Shown: one piece after another, positions 1-6,049 of the stretch | Position numbering within the stretch: position 1 is the first letter of the stretch | Layout of the letters: every line of letters begins with the position of its first letter | NCBI GenBank assembly: GCA_029932015.1 | Contig: JAOZQW010000141.1 | Span: forward strand, 1-6,175 | Reading direction: 5' to 3' | Source: Candidatus Fermentibacteraceae bacterium | GTDB taxonomy: Bacteria; Fermentibacterota; Fermentibacteria; Fermentibacterales; JCC-6 | DNA length: 6,175 nt | The notes under the pieces: model-generated | What the model saw: only the letters and a program-made list of their open reading frames with translations | Database searches by the model: none | Told to the model about the DNA's origin: nothing | Position numbers and translations under genes: made by a program

Positions 1-2
1 CT

Positions 3-548
3 ATGACGATGGCCTTCATCGGCCTGCTTCTGGGGATACTATTCTGTTTCATGGGGCGAAAAGTGATCGGCATAATCATCGTTCTCCTTGGTTTTGCCAT
101 AGGCTATTCCTGGGGTGGGCCTCCGCTGGGCAATCTGCTCAACTCCTCCGGGGCCTGGGTCCCATGGGTTGCAGGGGCGCTTGGCTCTATTATCAGTGTT
201 GTCGCCTGGAAAATCTCTATGTTCTTTGCTGGCACGGTAATAGGACTGTTCATTGTCAGAGGCGTATTTCCTGAACTCGTGCAGCTCGCGCAGGTCGGCA
301 TCGCGTTCGCCATCGGTGTTCTCGTGCAGTTCTTCAAGAAACCCATCATCTCTCTCTTCACTGCCTTCGCAGGTGCATACATGATAGGAACAACGCTTGC
401 ATACATGTCTCTTGATCTCGGACTGGTCGATACTGTCGGACTGGTCGATCAGGGCGCGTCTAGCATTCCCAGGTACATTCAGATAGGCGCCACCGTTATC
501 CTGACCGTCGTCGGCTACCTGTTCCAGACCCGAAAACTCGACGACTAA
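3..548 (+). CDS. Seven-helix membrane protein, TMEM198/DUF4203-like (start possibly upstream)
   Basis: This is an integral membrane protein of at least 181 residues with no recognisable catalytic motif. Hydrophobic segments lie at about residues 4-17, 21-38, 52-68, 71-89, 93-110, 115-135 and 159-174, giving seven helices. Glycine recurs within the helices, and a short basic turn (GRK, 18-20) follows the first one. Seven Gly-rich helices in about 180-200 residues, ending in a VGYLFQ-type last helix, resemble the TMEM198/TM7S3 (DUF4203) family, whose bacterial members have no settled function. The family match is from memory of its pattern. The reading frame is open to the window edge and no ribosome binding site is visible, so the ATG at 3 (or the ATG at 9) may not be the true start. 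Residues 140-151 contain a six-residue repeat (GLVDTV, GLVDQG) encoded by a 13-base direct repeat. The gene lies 80 bases before the next plus-strand gene and may belong to the same unit. Confidence 0.8.
   Translation: MTMAFIGLLLGILFCFMGRKVIGIIIVLLGFAIGYSWGGPPLGNLLNSSGAWVPWVAGALGSIISVVAWKISMFFAGTVIGLFIVRGVFPELVQLAQVGIAFAIGVLVQFFKKPIISLFTAFAGAYMIGTTLAYMSLDLGLVDTVGLVDQGASSIPRYIQIGATVILTVVGYLFQTRKLDD
419..449. repeat. 13-base direct repeat inside the first membrane protein gene
   Basis: The 13-mer CGGACTGGTCGAT occurs at 419-431 and again at 437-449. The period is 18 bases, so the reading frame is kept and the product gains a GLVDxx doublet in the loop before the last helix. It looks like a small in-frame tandem duplication. 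Confidence 0.85.
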
Positions 549-562
549 GACCACCTGCGCTC

Positions 563-591
563 TGTCCGGAAGCTTCTGCCGAGGATATATT
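563..591 (+). promoter_or_regulatory. Weak candidate promoter before the 629 gene
   Basis: A TATATT hexamer (586-591) matches five of six bases of the sigma-70 -10 consensus and stands out in this GC-rich gap. The -35 region is poor: TGTCCG at 563-568 with a 17-base spacer, or CTGTCC one base earlier. The predicted start, near 598, would leave a leader of about 30 bases before the GTG at 629. Read-through from the upstream membrane protein gene is an equally likely source of transcription. Confidence 0.25.
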
Positions 592-628
592 TGGCCGATC
601 TTGAACCGCCTCCGGGCGCTATCGGATT

Positions 629-1156
629 GTGAGGGAACAGTTGACTCTGAGGCTTCTGGACTATGGACTTGTCGCTCTGGTCATCCTTGTAGTGGTTGCT
701 CTCTTCAGGCTATCGCGAAGCCTGATGAACAGGGTCATGTCCCGACTGGAGAGGGATGGAGTTCCTCTGAGCGCTGACAGGATACTGGTCACCGGATTGA
801 TGTTCCTGCTGTGCGGACTTCTCTTCCTTCCCTTCTTCACTTCCATTCTGGCCTTCTTCAGCAGAGAGAGCCTTCCTGGCGGCATGATACTGCACCTCTT
901 CATGGTCGCTCTTTCTGTGATCTTCTTCAGCATAGCAGAAGATCTCTTCAGGGTCTTTTCCTCCTATCCCTCTGATCCGCGATGGACCAGGTCGAAGCAT
1001 ATGAAGACCGTTGCGCTGCCGCTCCTGACCTTCTGGGGAATCGGCTGTCTCCTGCTGAGCCCTGTTTTCTACTCCGGCCTTACTATCATCCTCACTCTCT
1101 TCTACCTGTACGCTCTCGCCTGCAGATCTTCAGGGGAGAAGGGCGGAGAGGGATAA
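629..1156 (+). CDS. Unrecognised multi-pass membrane protein, translationally linked to the glycan enzyme
   Basis: I do not recognise this 175-residue family. It has about five hydrophobic segments, at residues 12-28, 52-77, 84-105, 127-144 and 147-164. Charged stretches lie between them (29-51 and 105-126), and the tail (166-175) is short and polar. The start is uncertain. An in-frame stop at 602-604 limits extension. GTG at 629 has no good Shine-Dalgarno sequence, whereas TTG at 641 follows GAGGGA at a usable distance and would shorten the protein by four residues. The stop codon is 8 bases before the start of the three-domain glycan enzyme, so the two are almost certainly co-transcribed and probably coupled in translation. 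That placement suggests a membrane partner, anchor or transport-related role for a surface-glycan pathway, but this is inference from position only. That it is a real gene rests on the coherent helix pattern and the tight junction. Confidence 0.7.
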   Translation: MREQLTLRLLDYGLVALVILVVVALFRLSRSLMNRVMSRLERDGVPLSADRILVTGLMFLLCGLLFLPFFTSILAFFSRESLPGGMILHLFMVALSVIFFSIAEDLFRVFSSYPSDPRWTRSKHMKTVALPLLTFWGIGCLLLSPVFYSGLTIILTLFYLYALACRSSGEKGGEG

Positions 1157-1164
1157 CCGGGGGC

Positions 1165-4008
1165 GTGCCCGACTGCAGGCCCGTCATTGAGGAAGGCCGG
1201 GACAGGCCCACACGGGTCCTTCACATAATAACGAAGCTGGCTGTCGGCGGTGCTCAGCTCAATACTCTCATTTCCACCAGGGATATCGACGCCATGGGGT
1301 ATCCCTCGGCCATCCTCTGCGGTCCAGAGAGACCGGAAGAGGGGGATCTCTTTGACCTTGCCGCAGAATGGGGTCTTGATATCCGGGTCGCCCCCCATCT
1401 GAAGAGGACCATTTCCCCTCTGTACGACTTCCGTGCTCTGCTTGAGATCCGAAGGGAGATCAAGCGCGGTGAGTATGATATCGTACATACACATGGCTCC
1501 AAGGCAAGGTTCCTCGGACGTATCGCTGCTGCCGCCTTTCCAGACGTAACAACTGTTCAGACCGCGCATGGATGGCCGTTCTACGATTCAATGAATTCGT
1601 TCACGCAGATGCTGTATGTCTTCCTCGAAAAGATCGGCTTCAATCTTGCCAATATCAATATCTGTGTTAGTCCAAGGGACAGAGACAAGGCTCTCCGTCA
1701 CGGATTAGGTCATTTCGATGATTACAGGATCATACGAAGCGGTGTTGAGTTCGAGGATTTCCGTGCCGCAAGAGGCGACAGGCTTAAGGCACGGAATATG
1801 CTCGGTATCAGTCCCGATGTGCCGGTAATAGGCTCTGTTATGCGTTTCTGTCCCGAGAAAGCTCCGGACATCTTCCTTTCTGTCGCCGGAAGAGTCCTCG
1901 ATAGCAAGCCTGACTGCCTCTTCATCCTCGTGGGCGACGGTCCTCTGATGAAAAAAACGGAGAGTATGATCAGCTCGATGGGACTCTCTGACAGAATCCT
2001 CCTTCTCGGAAGCAGAAAGGATATTGTCGGGATCCTTCCCGCTTTTGATGTCTTCCTAATTACATCCCGTACTGAAGGGCTTCCCCGAGCCCTACTAGAG
2101 TCCCTTGCTTCCGGGGTCCCGGTTGTTTCCACTGATGTCGGAGGAATCCATGAGCTGATCGGCGATGGCCGCAACGGTTATCTGTCTGAAGAGGGGGATG
2201 TCGATTCTCTGGCTTCCGATGTGATCAGAGTTCTCGACCTTCCTGACGGCGCTGAGCAGATGATGGCTGATGTGGACGAGGATCTGGAACCCTTCTCAGC
2301 AAAGAGAATGGTCGATGACCTGTTCTCGCTGTATACGAAGGTCCGATCCCCTCTCATGAATGTCGTGTTCCTCTGCGATGATGAGCCTTTCAATATCCCT
2401 GGGACAATCGGCCGTATTATCAGGAGGAATCCCTTCAATCGCTATACCATCGCTGCTCTCCAGGGTCATGGATCTCTCAGGAAGCCTCTTCTCAACCTCC
2501 GGCGTTACATGTCGCTCTACGGCTTCTTCGGTTTCTTCGTTCAGCTTGTCAGATTCCTTGGATTGAAGATCTCCGGAGCCCTGAATCTGCCAACTCGATA
2601 TTCCCACTCTCTCAGACAGACCGCAAAGAGGGAGATCGTCGATTTCGTTTCCCTTGGAAGGGTGAATTCCAGGGAATCGAGGGACTTGCTCGAATCTCTT
2701 CAGCCGGATGTGATCATCTCCCTGGCATGTCCTCAGATACTCAAACGCAAGGTTCTCAGTATCCCGCGGCTTGGATGCTGGAATGTGCATTCCTCTCTCC
2801 TCCCCGGGAACAGGGGTATGATGCCTTCCTTCTGGTCGCTCTATAAGGGAGATACTCCCGGCGTTACTCTTCACGAGATGACACCCGGCCTGGATGCAGG
2901 TGGGATTCTTTTGCAGAGGAGTATCGACTGCAGCATTGATGACTCCTCGCTTCATCAGCTTCTGGCAAGATCGAAGAGCGTTGCCGCAGATATCGTATCT
3001 GAAGGCCTTATTCTTATCGAGCAGGGTGAATACGAACTCATGCCGAATCCTCCGGACCAGGCAACAACCAATACTTTCCCGACAAGGAAAGAGGTTCGGA
3101 GCTTTCTCGATCTCGGCGGCAGGATCACAGCTACAGTCAGAGAGAAGCCGGCAATCGCTATCTCCTTCGATGTTGAGGAGTGGTTCCAGACCCAGGCGGC
3201 CAGAAAGTGGTACCCTGATTCCCAGTGGGACCGAATGGAGATGAGGATCGGCAGTATTCTGAATCGCATACTGGATATCCTTGATGCCCACAGAGGCAAG
3301 GCTACTTTCTTCTTTCTCGGATGGATAATCGAGCGTCATCCAGATCTTGTTCACCGAGTCCTTGAAAGAGGTCATGAAGTCGCCTACCACGGCTATGATC
3401 ATGTCGAGCTTACTTCGCTCACCAGGGAGGAGTTCTGCAGGAATCTGGACCGATTCTTCGACCTTATCGGTTCCCTGTCCATTCCTGCTCCTGTCGGCTT
3501 CAGAGCGCCCAGTTTCTCTATTAAGAATACCACTTCCTGGGTGATTGATGAAATTGTGGCAAGGGGATTCAAATACGACAGCAGTGTCTATCCCATGTTC
3601 AAGATGCGCTATGGAATACCGGAAGCTCCCCGAGAGCCTTTTTCCCTTCGTGGGACGAACAGTTCGATAGTCGAGCTGCCTCTGGCATCGGTCCCGATCG
3701 CAGGTTTAAAGATGCCTGTTGCGGGGGGAGCATATCTCAGATTCTATCCGGGACTTTTGCATCGATTACTGCTTCGTTCTCTCTCGAATTCCGGAATAAT
3801 ACCAGTTCTCTATTTCCATCCCTGGGAGATCGACTCAATGAACATCTCCGGTAGAATGAATCTATTTCAGCGGATAAGACAGCATCACAATTCAGGTCAT
3901 AACACCATTTCGAAACTGAGCAGAATCCTGAAGTGTTATAGAAGCATTTCGCTTGTAGAGCTTGCAGAGGGAGTCAAGGATAGTGATCTGTCTGACTTCG
4001 AGCTGTAG
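1165..4008 (+). CDS. Three-domain fusion: GT4 glycosyltransferase, formyltransferase, NodB/DUF3473 polysaccharide deacetylase
   Basis: One uninterrupted 947-residue frame encodes three enzymes. Residues 17-395 are a GT-B glycosyltransferase of family GT4: N-terminal VLHIITKLAVGGAQ (18-31), HTHGSKA (108-114), an AHGWPF segment, and the retaining-enzyme EX7E pair E304/E312 followed by SGVPVVSTDVGG. Residues 398-655 are a formyltransferase of the Met-tRNA/sugar-amine type using formyl-tetrahydrofolate. It has NVHSSLLPGNRG (540-551), GVTLHEMTPGLDAGGIL, and the expected catalytic Asn540, His542 and Asp577. A hydrophobic patch at 453-467 could touch the membrane. Residues 661-930 are a NodB-fold deacetylase: SFDVEEWF with Asp669, metal ligands His742 and His746 in HGYDH, GFRAPSFS (778-785), then the DUF3473-like YDSSVYP (804-810) and YFHPWEID (883-890). 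No signal peptide is seen, so it is probably cytoplasmic. GTG 1165 is chosen because the GT4 domain begins just after it. The frame is open back to 982, but that part overlaps the upstream gene and is not GT4-like. The ribosome site is weak (GGAGAGG, about 13 bases away), consistent with coupling. The likely role is assembling and modifying an amino-sugar exopolysaccharide; substrates cannot be read from sequence. Confidence 0.93.
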   Translation: MPDCRPVIEEGRDRPTRVLHIITKLAVGGAQLNTLISTRDIDAMGYPSAILCGPERPEEGDLFDLAAEWGLDIRVAPHLKRTISPLYDFRALLEIRREIKRGEYDIVHTHGSKARFLGRIAAAAFPDVTTVQTAHGWPFYDSMNSFTQMLYVFLEKIGFNLANINICVSPRDRDKALRHGLGHFDDYRIIRSGVEFEDFRAARGDRLKARNMLGISPDVPVIGSVMRFCPEKAPDIFLSVAGRVLDSKPDCLFILVGDGPLMKKTESMISSMGLSDRILLLGSRKDIVGILPAFDVFLITSRTEGLPRALLESLASGVPVVSTDVGGIHELIGDGRNGYLSEEGDVDSLASDVIRVLDLPDGAEQMMADVDEDLEPFSAKRMVDDLFSLYTKVRSPLMNVVFLCDDEPFNIPGTIGRIIRRNPFNRYTIAALQGHGSLRKPLLNLRRYMSLYGFFGFFVQLVRFLGLKISGALNLPTRYSHSLRQTAKREIVDFVSLGRVNSRESRDLLESLQPDVIISLACPQILKRKVLSIPRLGCWNVHSSLLPGNRGMMPSFWSLYKGDTPGVTLHEMTPGLDAGGILLQRSIDCSIDDSSLHQLLARSKSVAADIVSEGLILIEQGEYELMPNPPDQATTNTFPTRKEVRSFLDLGGRITATVREKPAIAISFDVEEWFQTQAARKWYPDSQWDRMEMRIGSILNRILDILDAHRGKATFFFLGWIIERHPDLVHRVLERGHEVAYHGYDHVELTSLTREEFCRNLDRFFDLIGSLSIPAPVGFRAPSFSIKNTTSWVIDEIVARGFKYDSSVYPMFKMRYGIPEAPREPFSLRGTNSSIVELPLASVPIAGLKMPVAGGAYLRFYPGLLHRLLLRSLSNSGIIPVLYFHPWEIDSMNISGRMNLFQRIRQHHNSGHNTISKLSRILKCYRSISLVELAEGVKDSDLSDFEL

Positions 4009-4013
4009 TTGAT

Positions 4014-4048
4014 AAGCCGACGGAGTTTGCGTACTCCGCCGGCTTCTT
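4014..4048. terminator. Shared hairpin terminator between converging genes
   Basis: The arms AAGCCGACGGAG (4014-4025) and CTCCGCCGGCTT (4034-4045) form a 12-base-pair stem with one mismatch. It extends by one further pair (T4026-A4033) to leave a six-base loop. The odd pair is A-C in plus-strand RNA but a G-U wobble in minus-strand RNA, so the stem is slightly better for the ferredoxin transcript. The U tracts are weak in both directions (CTTCTTCC on plus, CTTATCAACT on minus). It lies 5 bases after the fusion gene stop and about 30 bases after the ferredoxin stop, where a bidirectional terminator is expected. Confidence 0.75.
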
Positions 4049-4074
4049 CCAGGTAAGGCTTCTATGCCTTGAGC

Positions 4075-4242
4075 CTAGGGGGCCTGTATTGCGTCTACGG
4101 GACAGACCGCCACACATGCTCCACAGTCGATACAGGTATCCTGGTCGATGATATAGATCTCACCCTCCTTGATACAATCGACGGGACACTCGGGCTGGCA
4201 TGCTCCACAGGCGATACAGGTATCAGCTATCTTGTGTGCCAT
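4075..4242 (-). CDS. 2[4Fe-4S] ferredoxin, clostridial type
   Basis: This small gene encodes a 55-residue soluble electron carrier, the usual length for clostridial-type ferredoxins. Two complete cluster motifs of the form CxxCxxCxxxCP are present: Cys9, 12, 15, 19 with Pro20, and Cys37, 40, 43, 47 with Pro48. In this family the first three cysteines of one motif and the last of the other hold each cluster. A ninth cysteine, Cys23, follows the first motif. The protein starts MAHKIADTCI and ends AIQAP. The ATG at 4242 is well supported by AGGAGGT (complement of 4249-4255), six bases upstream. The gene is 81 bases after parB on the same strand but has its own strong promoter in that gap, so it is probably an independent unit. 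Low-potential electron transfer to partners such as pyruvate:ferredoxin oxidoreductase or hydrogenase is typical of the family, but no partner gene is in the window. The two halves are nearly identical in DNA around the cluster motifs. Confidence 0.95.
   Translation of the reverse strand: MAHKIADTCIACGACQPECPVDCIKEGEIYIIDQDTCIDCGACVAVCPVDAIQAP
4115..4224 (-). repeat. 26-base near-perfect repeat encoding the two ferredoxin cluster motifs
   Basis: The stretches 4115-4140 and 4199-4224 agree at 25 of 26 bases, differing only at 4127 versus 4211. The period is 84 bases, or 28 codons, matching the Cys9-to-Cys37 spacing. Each copy encodes DTCIxCGAC, with x being Ala in the first half and Asp in the second. 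Confidence 0.9.
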
Positions 4243-4275
4243 ATTCTGACCTCCTCTCTTTCTTCCTTCCGCGGG

Positions 4276-4304
4276 AGTATATCCCTGTGTTCCAAACCGG
4301 TCAA
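4276..4304 (-). promoter_or_regulatory. Sigma-70-type promoter for the ferredoxin gene
   Basis: On the minus strand TTGACC (complement of 4299-4304) is followed after exactly 17 bases by TATACT (complement of 4276-4281). Each hexamer matches five of six consensus bases. Transcription would begin near 4269, giving a leader of about 27 bases that carries the AGGAGGT ribosome site. The -35 lies 19 bases past the parB stop codon. Confidence 0.75.
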
Positions 4305-4323
4305 CTTCCAGGCAGATCCTCGC

Positions 4324-5214
4324 TCAGTTTCCTCTCGATACCCCTCTGCGGAGTATCTCGAGCAACCGGTCCAGTTCGTCCAGGCTGTGATATGAAATAC
4401 TGATATCGCCCTTCCCCGAACCCTTCACTTCGGAAATACGGACCCTTGTCATGAGCAATCTCTGAAGGCTCTCCTCCAGCTTTCTTATCTCTTTGTCCTT
4501 CGAGGTCTCTCCTGTCCTTCGTGAGCGGGGATGGGGGGAGCCCTCCTTCCGCTTCAGCCGGACAAGCTCCTCCGTCTGTCTGACGGAATAGCCCCTCTTC
4601 GCGGCCTGATTAGCTGTTCTCTCGATGGAGGCTGCATCCTTGAGTCCGAGCAGAGCTCGTCCGTGACCCATCTGAAGCCTGCCTGCACGAAGAAGGTCCT
4701 GCACCGCATCGGGAAGCTCGAGAAGTCTCAGGAAGTTGGCTACTGCCGGTCTACTGAACCCCACTTGCTCCGCTATCTGTTGCTGTGTGAGTCCAAATTC
4801 CTCCGCCAGTCTCCTGAATCCCTCCGCCTTCTCGATGGGACCGAGATCCCGACGCTGAAGGTTCTCCATCAATGCAAGTGCAAGCATCTGCCTGTCATCT
4901 GCTTCCCTGACAACAGCCGGAACACTACTGAGTCCTGCCTCTTTCGCGGCCCGCAGCCGGCGTTCTCCGGCGATGAGCTGGTAACGCCTGCCTCTCTTCC
5001 TGAGAACCAGCGGCTGCAGGATCCCCTGCGCTTTTATTGATGCGGCAAGAGAGGCTATATCCTCATTACTCCACTCGATTCTTGGCTGATAAGGATTGGG
5101 ATCAATAAGGTCTACGTCTACTCCTCCGGAGATCGTGAACTCCGCTTCTCCTTCGATTCCGGGGAATATTTCTCCAAGCCCCTTCCCCAGTGCTTTCCTC
5201 TTTCTACCGCTCAT
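4324..5214 (-). CDS. parB: Chromosome partitioning protein ParB (Spo0J family)
   Basis: ParB is a CTP-dependent DNA clamp that loads at parS sites, spreads along the origin region and stimulates the ParA ATPase. The 296 residues have the full family layout. The N-terminal ALGKGLGEIF (8-17) is the usual ParA-contacting region. NPYQPR (40-45) begins the N-terminal domain. GERRLRAA (83-90) is the nucleotide-binding arginine box, and ENLQRRDLGPIEKA (117-130) is the second conserved box. A helix-turn-helix for parS recognition lies at about 143-162 (LTQQQIAEQVGFSRPAVANF). After a polar linker (222-242) the region 243-292 fits the C-terminal dimerisation domain. The ATG at 5214 overlaps the parA stop in an ATGA junction, and a strong GGAGG lies about 12 bases before it inside parA, so the pair is translationally coupled. 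Length and domain order are normal, and no residue looks damaged. Confidence 0.97.
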   Translation of the reverse strand: MSGRKRKALGKGLGEIFPGIEGEAEFTISGGVDVDLIDPNPYQPRIEWSNEDIASLAASIKAQGILQPLVLRKRGRRYQLIAGERRLRAAKEAGLSSVPAVVREADDRQMLALALMENLQRRDLGPIEKAEGFRRLAEEFGLTQQQIAEQVGFSRPAVANFLRLLELPDAVQDLLRAGRLQMGHGRALLGLKDAASIERTANQAAKRGYSVRQTEELVRLKRKEGSPHPRSRRTGETSKDKEIRKLEESLQRLLMTRVRISEVKGSGKGDISISYHSLDELDRLLEILRRGVSRGN

Positions 5215-5969
5215 CTCTTATTCAGCACCTCCTCCGCAAGACCAAGGTAGCATTTTGCTCCCGTGGATCGTGCATCATATAATAGGGCTGGCAGTCCATA
5301 ACTCGGTGCCTCGCTTAATCTTACGTTCCTAGGAATCCTTGTGCTGTATAATGCTCGTCCGAGAAACTCCTCGACTTCCGCCGCAACCTCGTTGCTCAGC
5401 TTCAGTCTGCTGTCGAACATCGTGAGCACGACCCCGTTGAGCTTCAGTCCTGGATTCCAATGCTGCCTAACACTCCTGACCGTCTTCATGAGATGGGAGA
5501 GCCCCTCCAGCGCATAGTACTCCGCCTGAAGAGGGACCAGGACCTCGTTGGCCGCAACCAGAGCGTTAAGAGTCATTAATCCAAGAGAGGGAGGGCAGTC
5601 GATCAGCACATAATCAAAGCTTCCCGTTATCGGCTCTATGGCCTCCGCCAGCAGGAATTCCCTGTAATCAGCTGATGCCAGTTCTATTTCAAGACCGGCC
5701 AGATCATGCGACCCCGGGATCATTTTCAGGCCCTCGACAGCAGTGTCCCTGATAACCAGACCAGGAGCAGCCTCTCCGTGGAGAAGATCCTGTATACCGG
5801 GGCCTTCATCCCCTTCCAGGCCTAGTCCGCTGGTGGCATTCGCCTGGGGGTCGAGATCTATCAGAAGGACTTCCTGATCGAACATGGCCAGACTTGTAGC
5901 AAGATTGACGGCAGTGGTAGTCTTCCCAACCCCGCCCTTCTGATTGGCGATTGCCAATATCCTGTTCAT
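5211..5969 (-). CDS. parA: Chromosome partitioning ATPase ParA (Soj family)
   Basis: ParA is a deviant Walker-type ATPase that binds the nucleoid as an ATP dimer and, with ParB, moves the replication origin. The 252 residues start with MNRILAIANQ followed by the deviant Walker A KGGVGKTT (11-18), with the signature Lys11 and catalytic Lys16. The A' motif LIDLDPQAN (37-44) includes Asp40, and Walker B is VLIDCPPSLG (121-130) with Asp124. RIPRNVRLSEAPSYGLP (211-227) is the conserved C-terminal Soj signature. There is no N-terminal helix-turn-helix, so this is the short chromosomal kind rather than the long plasmid P1/F kind, which self-represses through that domain. The ATG at 5969 has CAGGAGT (complement of 5978-5984) at good spacing, and the product begins at the usual position before the P-loop. 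The stop overlaps the parB start by 4 bases. No rsmG/gidB gene, a common neighbour of parA, is seen in the 206 bases upstream. Confidence 0.97.
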   Translation of the reverse strand: MNRILAIANQKGGVGKTTTAVNLATSLAMFDQEVLLIDLDPQANATSGLGLEGDEGPGIQDLLHGEAAPGLVIRDTAVEGLKMIPGSHDLAGLEIELASADYREFLLAEAIEPITGSFDYVLIDCPPSLGLMTLNALVAANEVLVPLQAEYYALEGLSHLMKTVRSVRQHWNPGLKLNGVVLTMFDSRLKLSNEVAAEVEEFLGRALYSTRIPRNVRLSEAPSYGLPALLYDARSTGAKCYLGLAEEVLNKR

Positions 5970-6017
5970 CGGAATCTACTCCTGATTGTTCTGCGCCGGG
6001 GCTCTCACGGTCTTCCG

Positions 6018-6046
6018 GTCTGTTCCGGTATCGGACCGGGACAGAC
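6018..6046. promoter_or_regulatory. 29-base interrupted palindrome in the parA leader, candidate operator
   Basis: The arms GTCTGTTCCGGT (6018-6029) and ACCGGGACAGAC (6035-6046) are inverted copies matching at 11 of 12 positions around a five-base centre. The site covers the predicted parA transcription start (near 6043), where a bound dimer would block initiation. It could instead fold as a hairpin at the 5' end of the parAB mRNA, with one C-A mismatch in that sense. The binding protein is unknown. Its TGTT...ACA ends recall parS, but the core is not the parS core. Confidence 0.6.
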
Positions 6047-6049
6047 ACG

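Noticed and set aside
39..554. 171-codon minus-strand frame opposite the first membrane protein
   Set aside because: Its product is a charged, unstructured composition, while the plus strand gives seven clean helices.
982..1164. 61-codon upstream extension of the fusion protein from an ATG at 982
   Set aside because: It overlaps the membrane protein gene in another frame and has low-complexity, non-GT4 character. The GT4 fold starts just after GTG 1165.
2356..2358. Internal ATG as a separate start for the formyltransferase domain
   Set aside because: No ribosome site at usable spacing precedes it, and the frame continues unbroken from the GT4 domain.
2296..3402. 368-codon open frame on the minus strand inside the fusion gene
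   Set aside because: It lies antisense to well-supported GT4, formyltransferase and deacetylase coding sequence and its product shows no family motif. It is open because of codon bias on the other strand.
4069..4395. Plus-strand frame covering the ferredoxin region
   Set aside because: Its cysteine-containing product has no motif, while the opposite strand encodes a complete two-cluster ferredoxin with a ribosome site and promoter.
4531..5040. 169-codon plus-strand frame within parB
   Set aside because: It is antisense to conserved ParB motifs, has no ribosome site of note and its product resembles nothing.
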